IMG/VR virus record: IMGVR_UViG_3300042261_000351
Coordinates: 1 to 36,013 of that record
Origin: a virus
DNA: 36,013 nt
Direction: 5' to 3' (one strand)
Part shown: positions 24,128 to 31,060 of the stretch, piece after piece
Layout of the letters: each line of letters opens with the position of its first letter
Numbering within the stretch: the stretch's first letter is position 1
Position numbers and translations under genes: made by a program
The notes under the pieces: model-generated
Database searches by the model: none
The model's input: the letters and a program-made list of their open reading frames with translations, nothing else
What the model was told of the DNA's origin: nothing

Positions 24128-25612
24128 ATGTATAGAAACATAGTATATTCAAACTTCAATAAAGATATCACACTTTGGACATGGGATATTGAAGGAAATA
24201 GGATAACAGAAAAATATCCATTTAAACCTTATTTATATGTTGAAGATGCAAATGGTAAAGATGGTATATCACTTTATAACACACCTTTAAGAAAAGTTGA
24301 ATTTTCCGATAAAAAGGCAAGAGATCATTTCTGTTTATCAAATTTAAAAACTTATGGAAATTTGCCACCTACTCAACAATTTTTAATTGATAAATATCAT
24401 GGACAAAACAAAAAATCAGAATTTTCATTATTTCCTTTAAAAATCTATTCATTAGATATTGAAACTTTTTCAGAGAATGGATTTCCTGACCCTAAAATAG
24501 CCAATGATACAATTACTCTTATAAGTGTTCATAATTCTATTGATAATACCATTCATACGTTTGGTCTAGCTAATGATTATAATACGTCAGATGATAGAGT
24601 TTTTTATAAATGTTTTGAAAACGAGGAGGAATTATTAAAGGCTTTTATAAGATTCTGGCGTAAGGATTTTTGCGATGTTGTAACTGGATGGTTTTGTGAT
24701 GGCTTTGATATACCTTATATTTGTAATAGAATTAATAAAATTTATAATGATCCAGAAGCTTGTAATAAATTATCGCCAACTGGACGAGTTTGGAAACAAG
24801 ATAATGCTAAAAAACGTTTACAAGATTATGAACAATTATGGAACATTGAGGGTATAACTATTTTAGATTATCAGTATGTTTATAAGGTTTTTACAAAGGA
24901 TAAGAGAGAAAGTTATTCATTAAATGCTATTTGCGAAGAAGAATTAGGAACAGGTAAATTAAAATATGATGCTATTTCATTAAGTCATTTAGCTAAACAA
25001 GATTGGCACAAATTTGTGGATTATAATATACAAGATGTACAATTATTGGTACAGCTTGAAGATAAATTAAAGTATTTAAAAATTTGTAGGGAATTGGCAT
25101 ATAATGGTTTAGCACCATTTTCAACGAGTACAAGCACTACCACATTGGTAACTGGTGTAGTTGCACAAAAAGCACTTGAACAAAATAAAATAATACCAAC
25201 TTTTGTGACAAAAGAATTTAAAAAATTTGAAGGTGGATTTGTAAAAGAACCACAAGTAGGTTTACAAAAATCTCTATTATATTATGATGTTGATTCGCTA
25301 TACCCTAATACAATGGTAGCATTGAATATATCACCAGAAACCAAACTAGGTAAAATAGTTAGGAAAGATATAGAAAAAGATGAGTATGATATTATAACAA
25401 CATCTGGTAAAAAATATACATTAAATAAACAAAATTTAGACTATTACCTAAAAAAAGAAAGAGTTTCTATATCAAAATCAGATGTATTATTTACACAAAA
25501 ATTTAGAGGAATCTTTTCAAATATTGTCGAAGAAAATTATAAACAAAGAGTAGAGATAAAAAATAAAATAAAAGAACTAAAAAAAGAATTAAATAGTTTA
25601 AAAAATCCATAA
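24128..25612 (+). CDS. gp43A: DNA polymerase gp43, N-terminal part (exonuclease, palm motif A)
   Basis: A 494-residue family B polymerase fragment. Exo I is SLDIETFSENG with D110 and E112 (T4 D112/E114). Exo II is VVTGWFCDGFDIPY, and Exo III is YNIQDVQLLVQLED. Palm motif A is YDVDSLYPNT with D387 (T4 D408). The protein ends in the fingers helix: RVEIKNKIKELKKELNSLKNP, then TAA. Motifs B and C are in the next gene at 25707, so the polymerase is made as two chains that must associate. The break lies just before motif B, where other T4-like phages are known to have split gp43 genes with homing endonucleases between. A leaderless-type promoter precedes the start. Confidence 0.93.
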   Translation: MYRNIVYSNFNKDITLWTWDIEGNRITEKYPFKPYLYVEDANGKDGISLYNTPLRKVEFSDKKARDHFCLSNLKTYGNLPPTQQFLIDKYHGQNKKSEFSLFPLKIYSLDIETFSENGFPDPKIANDTITLISVHNSIDNTIHTFGLANDYNTSDDRVFYKCFENEEELLKAFIRFWRKDFCDVVTGWFCDGFDIPYICNRINKIYNDPEACNKLSPTGRVWKQDNAKKRLQDYEQLWNIEGITILDYQYVYKVFTKDKRESYSLNAICEEELGTGKLKYDAISLSHLAKQDWHKFVDYNIQDVQLLVQLEDKLKYLKICRELAYNGLAPFSTSTSTTTLVTGVVAQKALEQNKIIPTFVTKEFKKFEGGFVKEPQVGLQKSLLYYDVDSLYPNTMVALNISPETKLGKIVRKDIEKDEYDIITTSGKKYTLNKQNLDYYLKKERVSISKSDVLFTQKFRGIFSNIVEENYKQRVEIKNKIKELKKELNSLKNP

Positions 25613-25706
25613 ATTCTATTACTACAACTGATTATAAAAGAGAGATAGAAAAAATGGATACGATTTAGACCATATAATACCAATTCACTATGGATTTATT
25701 AATAAA
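25613..25706 (+). pseudogene. Remnant of an HNH homing endonuclease between polymerase halves
   Basis: After the TAA of the first polymerase half, the frame opened at 25638 reads NGYDLDHIIPIHYGFINK (25653-25706), the DH..P core of T4-type HNH homing endonucleases (typically YxLDHIxSIxxGFKNNI). It is in frame with the ATG of the second half. A different frame just upstream encodes TTTDYKREIEK, which looks like the segment that normally precedes this core, so one frameshift separates them. Only about 30 codons remain. The enzyme must be dead; what is left is a scar. Confidence 0.7.
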
Positions 25707-26804
25707 ATGGACAACGAACAAAAAATTAAAATTTTAGAAAGACAAATATCACAACTAGACATACAACAGTTTACAAAAAAAATATTTTTAAATAAATTGT
25801 ATGGTTATTTTGCAGAACACCACTCGCCTCTTTATGACATAGACTTAGCCGAGTCTATTACACAGACAGGACGCGAATTAATCAAAAAGGCGTCGAGTAT
25901 AGCTGAAGATTATGTTGAAAACAAACACGGAATAATTACTGATTGTGTTATTGCAAATGATACTGATTCTCTAATTATTACAATTCAACCAATATTAGAT
26001 AAAAATAAGCAACCTTTTTTTGTAGAAAATACAATTAATCCATATGTAACTGATATTGCAACAGAGTTTAACAACATTTTAAATACCGAAATAAAAACTT
26101 GGGCAAAAGACGAATTAAAATCTGAATATTGTACATATAATTTTAAGCGAGAAAGTATATCAAGTTCAGGTATATTTTTAGAAAAAAAGAGATATATACT
26201 TAACGTCATTGAAGACGATGGATTTAAAACTGATAAATTTAAATATACTGGTGTAGAAGTCGTAACAACTAAAACACCTAAAAAAGTTAAACCACTTATT
26301 AAAAATGCTATTCAAACAATTATTAAAAAGAGCGATAAAAAAGAAGTAGACCAAATTATCAAAGATACTTATAAAGTTTATCAAACATTTTCCATTGAAG
26401 ATCAAGCAGTTACCATATCTTTAAACAATTATGAAAAATATTATAATAGAGCTAAAGAATTTAAAGCAGGTAAAGGTACGCCAAATCATGTAAAAGGTGC
26501 TATCTATTATAATTTATTGTTAAAAAAATATAAAATTGATAATAAATACGAATCTTTAAAGAGTGGTGATAAAATTAAAACTTTTTATGTATTACCAAAT
26601 AAATATAATATTGAAAGTATTGCATTTTTAAATAAATTTCCAGAAGAATTTAAAACAGAATTATCCATAGACATTAAGAAAATGTACGAAAAAACCTTAT
26701 TAAATCCTATTAAAAGTGTATTTGATGTAATAGGATGGCAAATTAAAAACCCATCAAACGACGAACAATTAGATTTATTAGAGTTTTTTGGACTTGAAAA
26801 TTGA
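25707..26804 (+). CDS. gp43B: DNA polymerase gp43, C-terminal part (fingers, palm motif C, thumb)
   Basis: A 365-residue polymerase fragment. Its start (MDNEQKIKILERQISQLDIQQ) continues the fingers helix broken in gp43A. Motif B is KKIFLNKLYGYF (24-35), motif C is VIANDTDSLI with D85 and D87, and YTGVEVVTTKTPKKVK is the KxxP/thumb-junction motif. The two halves total 859 residues against 898 in T4 gp43. The C-terminus (NDEQLDLLEFFGLEN) resembles the sliding-clamp-binding tail. No good ribosome site precedes the ATG (GGA at 25692 is distant), so translation may depend on the upstream half. The initiator region derives from the HNH scar. Confidence 0.92.
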   Translation: MDNEQKIKILERQISQLDIQQFTKKIFLNKLYGYFAEHHSPLYDIDLAESITQTGRELIKKASSIAEDYVENKHGIITDCVIANDTDSLIITIQPILDKNKQPFFVENTINPYVTDIATEFNNILNTEIKTWAKDELKSEYCTYNFKRESISSSGIFLEKKRYILNVIEDDGFKTDKFKYTGVEVVTTKTPKKVKPLIKNAIQTIIKKSDKKEVDQIIKDTYKVYQTFSIEDQAVTISLNNYEKYYNRAKEFKAGKGTPNHVKGAIYYNLLLKKYKIDNKYESLKSGDKIKTFYVLPNKYNIESIAFLNKFPEEFKTELSIDIKKMYEKTLLNPIKSVFDVIGWQIKNPSNDEQLDLLEFFGLEN

Positions 26805-26821
26805 AAAATAAATGATAAATT
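26794..26821 (+). promoter_or_regulatory. Sigma70-type promoter after gp43B
   Basis: TTGAAA (26794-26799), 16-base spacer ending TGA, TAAATT (26816-26821), then a 22-base leader containing AAAGGA before ATG 26844. Both boxes are the same as those of the promoter at 22547. It would drive the uvsX region. Confidence 0.5.
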
Positions 26822-26843
26822 ATTAGAAAGGAAACAAAAAATT

Positions 26844-27245
26844 ATGAATGAAAAATATATATTATATACAGATACATTAGGACGTTTATTAATTGGAAAA
26901 GAGCATAGCAGAAAAGAATCTATTATAAGCATTAAAAATCCAGCAATCATCCATGCTATACACAAAGAAGGTGGTGGATTACAAATTACCGTTATCCCAA
27001 TTGTTTTTAGAGAATTTTTAGCCGATAAGGATGAACCTATTATTTTTGATTATACAGAAACATCAATTAATATTGCACAAAATCCTATTTTGGATGCACG
27101 AATTATGGCGCAATATGAACAAATGTATGCACCGTTAAAAGATGTTATTCAAATTCCAAAGGTGCCACAATCAAATCCTGCAAACGCAGCAACATCAAAT
27201 GTTGCTCAAAATAAACCCAATATTATAAAATTATTTGATGAGTGA
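26844..27245 (+). CDS. Conserved-looking hypothetical protein, 133 residues
   Basis: Not recognised by name. The first 90 residues look like a small beta-rich domain: YILYTDTLGRLLIGKEH, then SIKNPAIIHAIHKEGGGLQ, then ITVIPIVFREFL. This is reminiscent of Sm-like strands, though that is only an impression. The C-terminal 40 residues are Pro/Asn/Ala-rich and end NIIKLFDE, an acidic-hydrophobic tail that could be a clamp- or partner-binding peptide. Good AAAGGA site. It lies between gp43 and uvsX, a position where T4-like marine phages often carry a short unnamed protein. Confidence 0.75.
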   Translation: MNEKYILYTDTLGRLLIGKEHSRKESIISIKNPAIIHAIHKEGGGLQITVIPIVFREFLADKDEPIIFDYTETSINIAQNPILDARIMAQYEQMYAPLKDVIQIPKVPQSNPANAATSNVAQNKPNIIKLFDE

Positions 27246-27254
27246 TAGATAAAT

Positions 27255-27401
27255 ATGGGTTGTGATGATTGTCAAAAAAGTAAAACTTTTATTAGCAATT
27301 TACCAGAAAAGGTTGCTAAACAAAAATCAATTAAAACCATTGTCAAAGAAATAAAAGAACAACGAAAACAAGGAAACTATAATGGCAAAACGAAAAAATG
27401 A
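27255..27401 (+). CDS. Small CxxC protein, 48 residues
   Basis: ATG 27255 begins 9 bases after the previous stop and the frame runs to TGA 27399-27401, overlapping uvsX by 20 bases. MGCDDCQKSKTFISNLPEKV has a CxxC pair at residues 3 and 6 and a basic helical C-terminal half. A single CxxC cannot fold as a zinc finger alone. No Shine-Dalgarno is visible. The end of the ORF carries the AAGGAA site of uvsX, so it may aid coupling. Confidence 0.55.
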   Translation: MGCDDCQKSKTFISNLPEKVAKQKSIKTIVKEIKEQRKQGNYNGKTKK

Positions 27402-28506
27402 AGAAGTATTAGAAAATAAAGATGAATCTAAAATATTAGACGATGCTATGTCTGCATTGGAAAAACTTAATCCAGATGCTACAGAATTGAGTGAAGAATC
27501 TTTATCAAATGTAAATGATTGGATTGATACGGGTTGTTATTCTTTAAATGCTATTATATCAGGTTCCGTATATAGGGGTATTCCAGTTGGAAGAATAACA
27601 GGATTAGTAGGATTATCTGGAACAGGTAAAACCCTTATAATGAATAAAATAATGGCTAATGCTATTAAAAAGAAGTATAAGGCGATCTATTTTGATTCAG
27701 AAAACGCATTAGACAAAATGACAGCAGAAAGACTTGGCTGTGATGTTACTCAAATTAAACATTGTCCTGTCGAATTAATAGAAGATTGCAAGAGTCAAAT
27801 TATAACATTTTTGACAAAATTAATAGAAGCGGGGCTAAAACGTAAGGTTGCTATATTTATTGATTCTTTAGGAAATTTAGTTACACGTAAAGAAATTGAA
27901 GATTCTTTAGAAAATAAGTCGGCAACTGATATGGGTTCTAAAGCTAAACTGCTAGGAAGCTTAATCAGGCAAGCTACCGGGCGAGTTGCTAAGGCCGAAG
28001 TACCTATGGTATTTTCTAATCATATTTACGAAATCCCCACTCAAATGTACCCAACTTTGGTTAAAACACAATCAGGTGGATTAAAAACAAACTATCTACC
28101 TTCCGTGTTGTTACAACTTTCCACAACTACTGAGAAAATAGAAGACGAAAGCGATCCAACTTCTGCTCTTTCAGAAAAGGTTTCTGGTGTAAATCTAAGA
28201 GCAATGACCACCAAAAATCGGTTTGCTCCACCTTTTATCGAAACAACAATGAAATTAAATTATAAGACAGGTCTTAGCCGCTATATTGGACTACTAAATA
28301 TGGCAAAAGCTTATGGAATGATTGAAAAAGACGGTCATGCCTATGCAATGGAAGGAACAAAAATTGGTTATGCTTCATCATTTGAAGATAATGCAGAATT
28401 TTGGGAAAACGGACCACTTTCAAAATTAGACGAATTAATCAAAAAAGATTTAACATATTCCAATGAGAATTTACAATTGCTGAAAAACGAAGCAGAAAAA
28501 ATATAA
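27382..28506 (+). CDS. uvsX: UvsX recombinase (RecA family)
   Basis: A 374-residue RecA-like protein (T4 UvsX 391). Walker A is GLSGTGKT at 77-84, following GIPVGRITGLV. Walker B is KVAIFIDSLGNL near residue 155. GSLIRQATGRVAK and PMVFSNHIYEIP are the L1/strand region, and AMTTKNRFAPPF follows. UvsX forms filaments on gp32-covered ssDNA and catalyses strand invasion, which starts recombination-dependent replication. The N-terminal 45 residues are acidic and helical. AAGGAA precedes the ATG. The last codons are part of a 20-base tandem duplication. Confidence 0.95.
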   Translation: MAKRKNEEVLENKDESKILDDAMSALEKLNPDATELSEESLSNVNDWIDTGCYSLNAIISGSVYRGIPVGRITGLVGLSGTGKTLIMNKIMANAIKKKYKAIYFDSENALDKMTAERLGCDVTQIKHCPVELIEDCKSQIITFLTKLIEAGLKRKVAIFIDSLGNLVTRKEIEDSLENKSATDMGSKAKLLGSLIRQATGRVAKAEVPMVFSNHIYEIPTQMYPTLVKTQSGGLKTNYLPSVLLQLSTTTEKIEDESDPTSALSEKVSGVNLRAMTTKNRFAPPFIETTMKLNYKTGLSRYIGLLNMAKAYGMIEKDGHAYAMEGTKIGYASSFEDNAEFWENGPLSKLDELIKKDLTYSNENLQLLKNEAEKI

Positions 28507-28534
28507 CAATTGCTGAAAAAATATAACAATTGCT
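28495..28534 (+). repeat. Exact 20-bp tandem duplication at the uvsX stop
   Basis: GAAAAAATATAACAATTGCT occurs at 28495-28514 and again at 28515-28534. The first copy holds the last two sense codons and the TAA of uvsX. An older partial copy CAATTGCTGAAAAA is present inside the gene at about 28474-28487. The second copy creates the TTGCTT used as -35 of the gene 41 promoter. Confidence 0.85.
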
Positions 28535-28557
28535 TTATATTTCAAATCTGATACCAT
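28530..28557 (+). promoter_or_regulatory. Promoter for gene 41, leaderless spacing
   Basis: TTGCTT (28530-28535), 16-base spacer ending TGA, TACCAT (28552-28557). ATG 28564 follows after 6 bases and no Shine-Dalgarno exists. TTGCTTTA also resembles a T4 MotA box, but the distance to the -10 (14 bases) is longer than the usual T4 middle-promoter spacing of about 12. Confidence 0.5.
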
Positions 28558-28563
28558 ATACAC

Positions 28564-29925
28564 ATGGCAAAAATAGATAAAAAGTTTTTCGAGTACATTA
28601 TATGTTATAATGCTATTAATGATCTACAATATTTAAGTTCTATTGTAGATCATTTTAATTCAAAATATTTTGACAACGAAGATGTTAGAACAGTTTTAAC
28701 TATTGTTGTCGAATTTTTTAATAAACATCACAAAAAGCCTAATTTAACTGAAATTAAAATTTTATTAACAGATGAAACACAATTAAATCATTTTAAAAAC
28801 ATTTTACAAATATTTAAAACAGTAGATAAAGAGTATACAGAAGAAGCCCTATATGAAAATACTGAACAATTTTTAAGAGAACGTGCAGTATTTTATGCTT
28901 TATTAGACACTACTGATTTTATTAACAAAACAGAAAAAATTGACACAAGTGATATTTTAGACAAGTTTAATCAAGCTTGTACTATTTCTCTAGTAGATGA
29001 TATAGGATTTGATTATTTTGAAAATATTGATAAACATTGTGAAAATTTGAAAAAACCTAACAATGTCATTCCTATCGGCTGGAAATGGTTAGATGAACGT
29101 ATAGGTGGAGGAGTTTCAGCAGAAGGTAAAAGTTTATACGTATTTACAGGGTTTACAAATGTTGGAAAATCAATATTTCTTGGTAATATAGCTATAAACT
29201 TAATAAAACAAAATAAAATAGTATTATTAGTTAGTTTAGAAATGTCAGAAGACATGTACGCGAAACGCATTAGTAGTACTATATCACAATTACCTTATTC
29301 TTCTATACATCAACACGTAGATGAACTTAAAGCTGATATTATTCAATTTAAAAACCAGCACAATTCTAAATTAATTATTAAAGAATTTCCAACCAAAGGT
29401 ATAACAGTAAATCATTTAAATAGTTTTATATCTAAATTAATTAAGAAAGGTATTAAACCAGACGTATTAATTGTTGATTATTTAAATCTATTTAAAGGAA
29501 GTAAAAAGAATGCTGGCCTATACGATGAAGTGAAAGATATAGCAGAACAACTACGTGCAACTACTTATAAATTTAATATGCCTTGTATAAGTGCGTCACA
29601 GTTAGGAAGAAGTGCAGCAGGAGTTTCAGAACCCGGTATGGAAAAGACCTCTGAATCCATTGGGTTATCATTTACAGCAGACGTACAATGTTCAATTTGG
29701 AGTGAAGAAGGTGATAAACAGGCTGGCATTATTCATATGGGAATACAAAAGAATCGGTTTGGTGTAAATTATGGATATACAACCCTACGAATTAAATATG
29801 ACACCCTAACCCTAGAAGAAATGCCACAATTTACAAGTTTGTCTAATAATGATTTAAAATCATCAGATGACGCCTTAAACGATTTAAATAAAAAGTTCAG
29901 TAATGGTGATCCTGCACCATTTTAA
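28564..29925 (+). CDS. gp41: Replicative DNA helicase gp41 (DnaB family)
   Basis: A 453-residue DnaB-like helicase (T4 gp41 475). The N-terminal 150 residues are helical, as in gp41. Walker A is GFTNVGKS near 197-204, followed by VLLVSLEMSEDMYAKRIS (motif 1a). Walker B is VLIVDYLNLFKGS near 300. ISASQLGRSAAG is the H3/Gln sensor, and FTADVQCSIWSEEGDK with IQKNRFGVNYG is the arginine-finger region. It is a hexameric 5'-3' helicase at the fork that also activates the primase. The start lacks a ribosome site but lies under a promoter at leaderless distance. Confidence 0.94.
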   Translation: MAKIDKKFFEYIICYNAINDLQYLSSIVDHFNSKYFDNEDVRTVLTIVVEFFNKHHKKPNLTEIKILLTDETQLNHFKNILQIFKTVDKEYTEEALYENTEQFLRERAVFYALLDTTDFINKTEKIDTSDILDKFNQACTISLVDDIGFDYFENIDKHCENLKKPNNVIPIGWKWLDERIGGGVSAEGKSLYVFTGFTNVGKSIFLGNIAINLIKQNKIVLLVSLEMSEDMYAKRISSTISQLPYSSIHQHVDELKADIIQFKNQHNSKLIIKEFPTKGITVNHLNSFISKLIKKGIKPDVLIVDYLNLFKGSKKNAGLYDEVKDIAEQLRATTYKFNMPCISASQLGRSAAGVSEPGMEKTSESIGLSFTADVQCSIWSEEGDKQAGIIHMGIQKNRFGVNYGYTTLRIKYDTLTLEEMPQFTSLSNNDLKSSDDALNDLNKKFSNGDPAPF

Positions 29926-29947
29926 CACTTGAAAAATAATATATTAT

Positions 29948-29955
29948 TATAAATA
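29948..29955 (+). promoter_or_regulatory. Candidate T4-type late promoter (TATAAATA)
   Basis: TATAAATA begins 14 bases before ATG 29962; T4-type late initiation would start one base before the ATG. There is no Shine-Dalgarno. The surrounding DNA is almost pure A/T, so chance occurrence is quite possible. Confidence 0.3.
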
Positions 29956-29961
29956 ATTTAT

Positions 29962-30321
29962 ATGCAAAATGATAATGCTATAAAACCTTTTATGAAGTCA
30001 AATCCAGTTACACTTTTAAGTGAACAGGAATTTGAAACAAATTTAATAAAATTTGGAAGTTTTTTACATCTTATTAATAATAAAAATATAAATCCTACGT
30101 TTGTTTTTATTAATTTAATAAAAGATGATAAACTCCAAGAATTATTTATGAAAATAACTGGTTGTAATAGTCTTATGGAAATGCTACAAAAAATCTTGAT
30201 AATACATCCAAATTTGATAAAATCTAAAATGATAAAAGTACAATGTACAAAAATAATAAAAAATAAAAAACGTAAACAAGAATTAAAAAATGCTAACAGA
30301 AATTCAAAAATCAATTTATAA
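29962..30321 (+). CDS. Hypothetical protein, 119 residues
   Basis: Not recognised. MQNDNAIKPFMKSNPVTLLS starts a helical protein with a very basic C-terminus (KIIKNKKRKQELKNANRNSK), suggesting nucleic-acid binding. In T4, genes 33 and 59 lie just before gene 32. This ORF and the next occupy that place, and its size is near that of gp33 (112), but I see no convincing sequence match. It overlaps the next gene by 32 bases. Confidence 0.6.
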   Translation: MQNDNAIKPFMKSNPVTLLSEQEFETNLIKFGSFLHLINNKNINPTFVFINLIKDDKLQELFMKITGCNSLMEMLQKILIIHPNLIKSKMIKVQCTKIIKNKKRKQELKNANRNSKINL

Positions 30322-30967
30322 TACACATTTGGCAACAAGTCGGCAAAATCAAAATAAACCTTTTACAATTAGAAAGGATTTTGAAAATTTTGAAACTCAA
30401 AAACCAGAAGAATATTCATATCTTCTTAAAATAGAACAACTTATAAAAAGTTGTAATTTAAATTTAAAGGTTTATTTTAAATCTCCATACACAATTTACA
30501 AAGACACTCCGTATTTTGATTTACAATTTTATACTACACAAAAAGCTATTAAGTGTTACACAATTTATATAAGATTAATGCAAAATAAATTACCAGATGA
30601 TAAAGATCAATTAGAATTTATAAAAGACTCTTTAGTTTTTATAAAAGATTTTTGTATCGAAAAAAATATATTTTTAAGAGATTATTTTAATTTTAAAATT
30701 GGAGAGACACCTGCATGGGCATTACATTTAATAACATATAAAATTTCTATTTATTTATTAATAGGTTTGGAATTATTAAATTTTAATATCCGTCAATTTT
30801 TTTCTGAATTATGTCCAGATGATCGTGAAATGTATTTAGGAGATATTGATAAATTATATCCAAAATATAAACAAAATATTTTAAATTCAAAAATGGCAAA
30901 ACCATTAATATTGAAAGGAATTAATAAGATTGAGGGATTGATAGCACACCACAATTTGCCCTTTTAA
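30290..30967 (+). CDS. Hypothetical protein upstream of gene 32; positional candidate helicase loader
   Basis: A 225-residue protein starting MLTEIQKSIYNTHLATSRQ, then KPFTIRKDFENFE, with a central YFDLQFYTTQKAIKCYTIYI and a helical C-terminal half. Size and position immediately ahead of gene 32 match T4 gp59 (217 residues), the gp41 loader, but sequence resemblance is not visible. It appears to belong to a group of proteins found beside gene 32 in T4-like environmental phages. A soluble role in the replisome is likely from context only. No Shine-Dalgarno; coupling to the previous gene is probable. Confidence 0.65.
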   Translation: MLTEIQKSIYNTHLATSRQNQNKPFTIRKDFENFETQKPEEYSYLLKIEQLIKSCNLNLKVYFKSPYTIYKDTPYFDLQFYTTQKAIKCYTIYIRLMQNKLPDDKDQLEFIKDSLVFIKDFCIEKNIFLRDYFNFKIGETPAWALHLITYKISIYLLIGLELLNFNIRQFFSELCPDDREMYLGDIDKLYPKYKQNILNSKMAKPLILKGINKIEGLIAHHNLPF

Positions 30968-30971
30968 TCTC

Positions 30972-30999
30972 TTGACTTATTAGAAGGAAATGGTACTAT
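30972..30999 (+). promoter_or_regulatory. Sigma70-type promoter for gene 32
   Basis: TTGACT (30972-30977), 16-base spacer ending TGG, TACTAT (30994-30999). It lies in the gap after the 225-residue gene and 61 bases before ATG 31061, leaving a leader of about 55 bases. Confidence 0.65.
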
Positions 31000-31060
31000 A
31001 GTAAGTACAAAGTAAATAATAAATAAAACAAAAACAAATAATAAAATAAAGGAAAAAAAT
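31000..31060 (+). promoter_or_regulatory. A-rich, G-poor gene 32 leader; possible autoregulatory operator
   Basis: From about 31011 to the AAAGGA ribosome site at 31048-31053 the leader is nearly all A with some T and C and no G (AATAATAAATAAAACAAAAA and similar). It should be unstructured. T4 gp32 represses its own translation by binding cooperatively to an unstructured leader that includes the ribosome site. The composition here fits such a site. No upstream pseudoknot was identified by eye. Confidence 0.45.

Noticed and set aside
25613-25706. Group I intron or intein between polymerase halves
   Set aside because: The gap is only 94 bases with a stop and no intein residues or intron core; decayed HNH sequence explains it better.
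26585-26965. Long minus-strand open frame (126 codons), like those at 29958-30338 and 32486-32818
   Set aside because: It lies opposite well-supported plus-strand genes, is rich in Phe, Ile, Ser and Asn as expected from the complement of A-rich coding DNA, and shows no motif or ribosome site.
28530-28538. TTGCTTTA as a T4 MotA box
   Set aside because: Distance to the -10 is 14 bases, longer than usual for T4 middle promoters, and no MotA gene is in the window. The sigma70-like reading with 16-base spacing fits six other sites.
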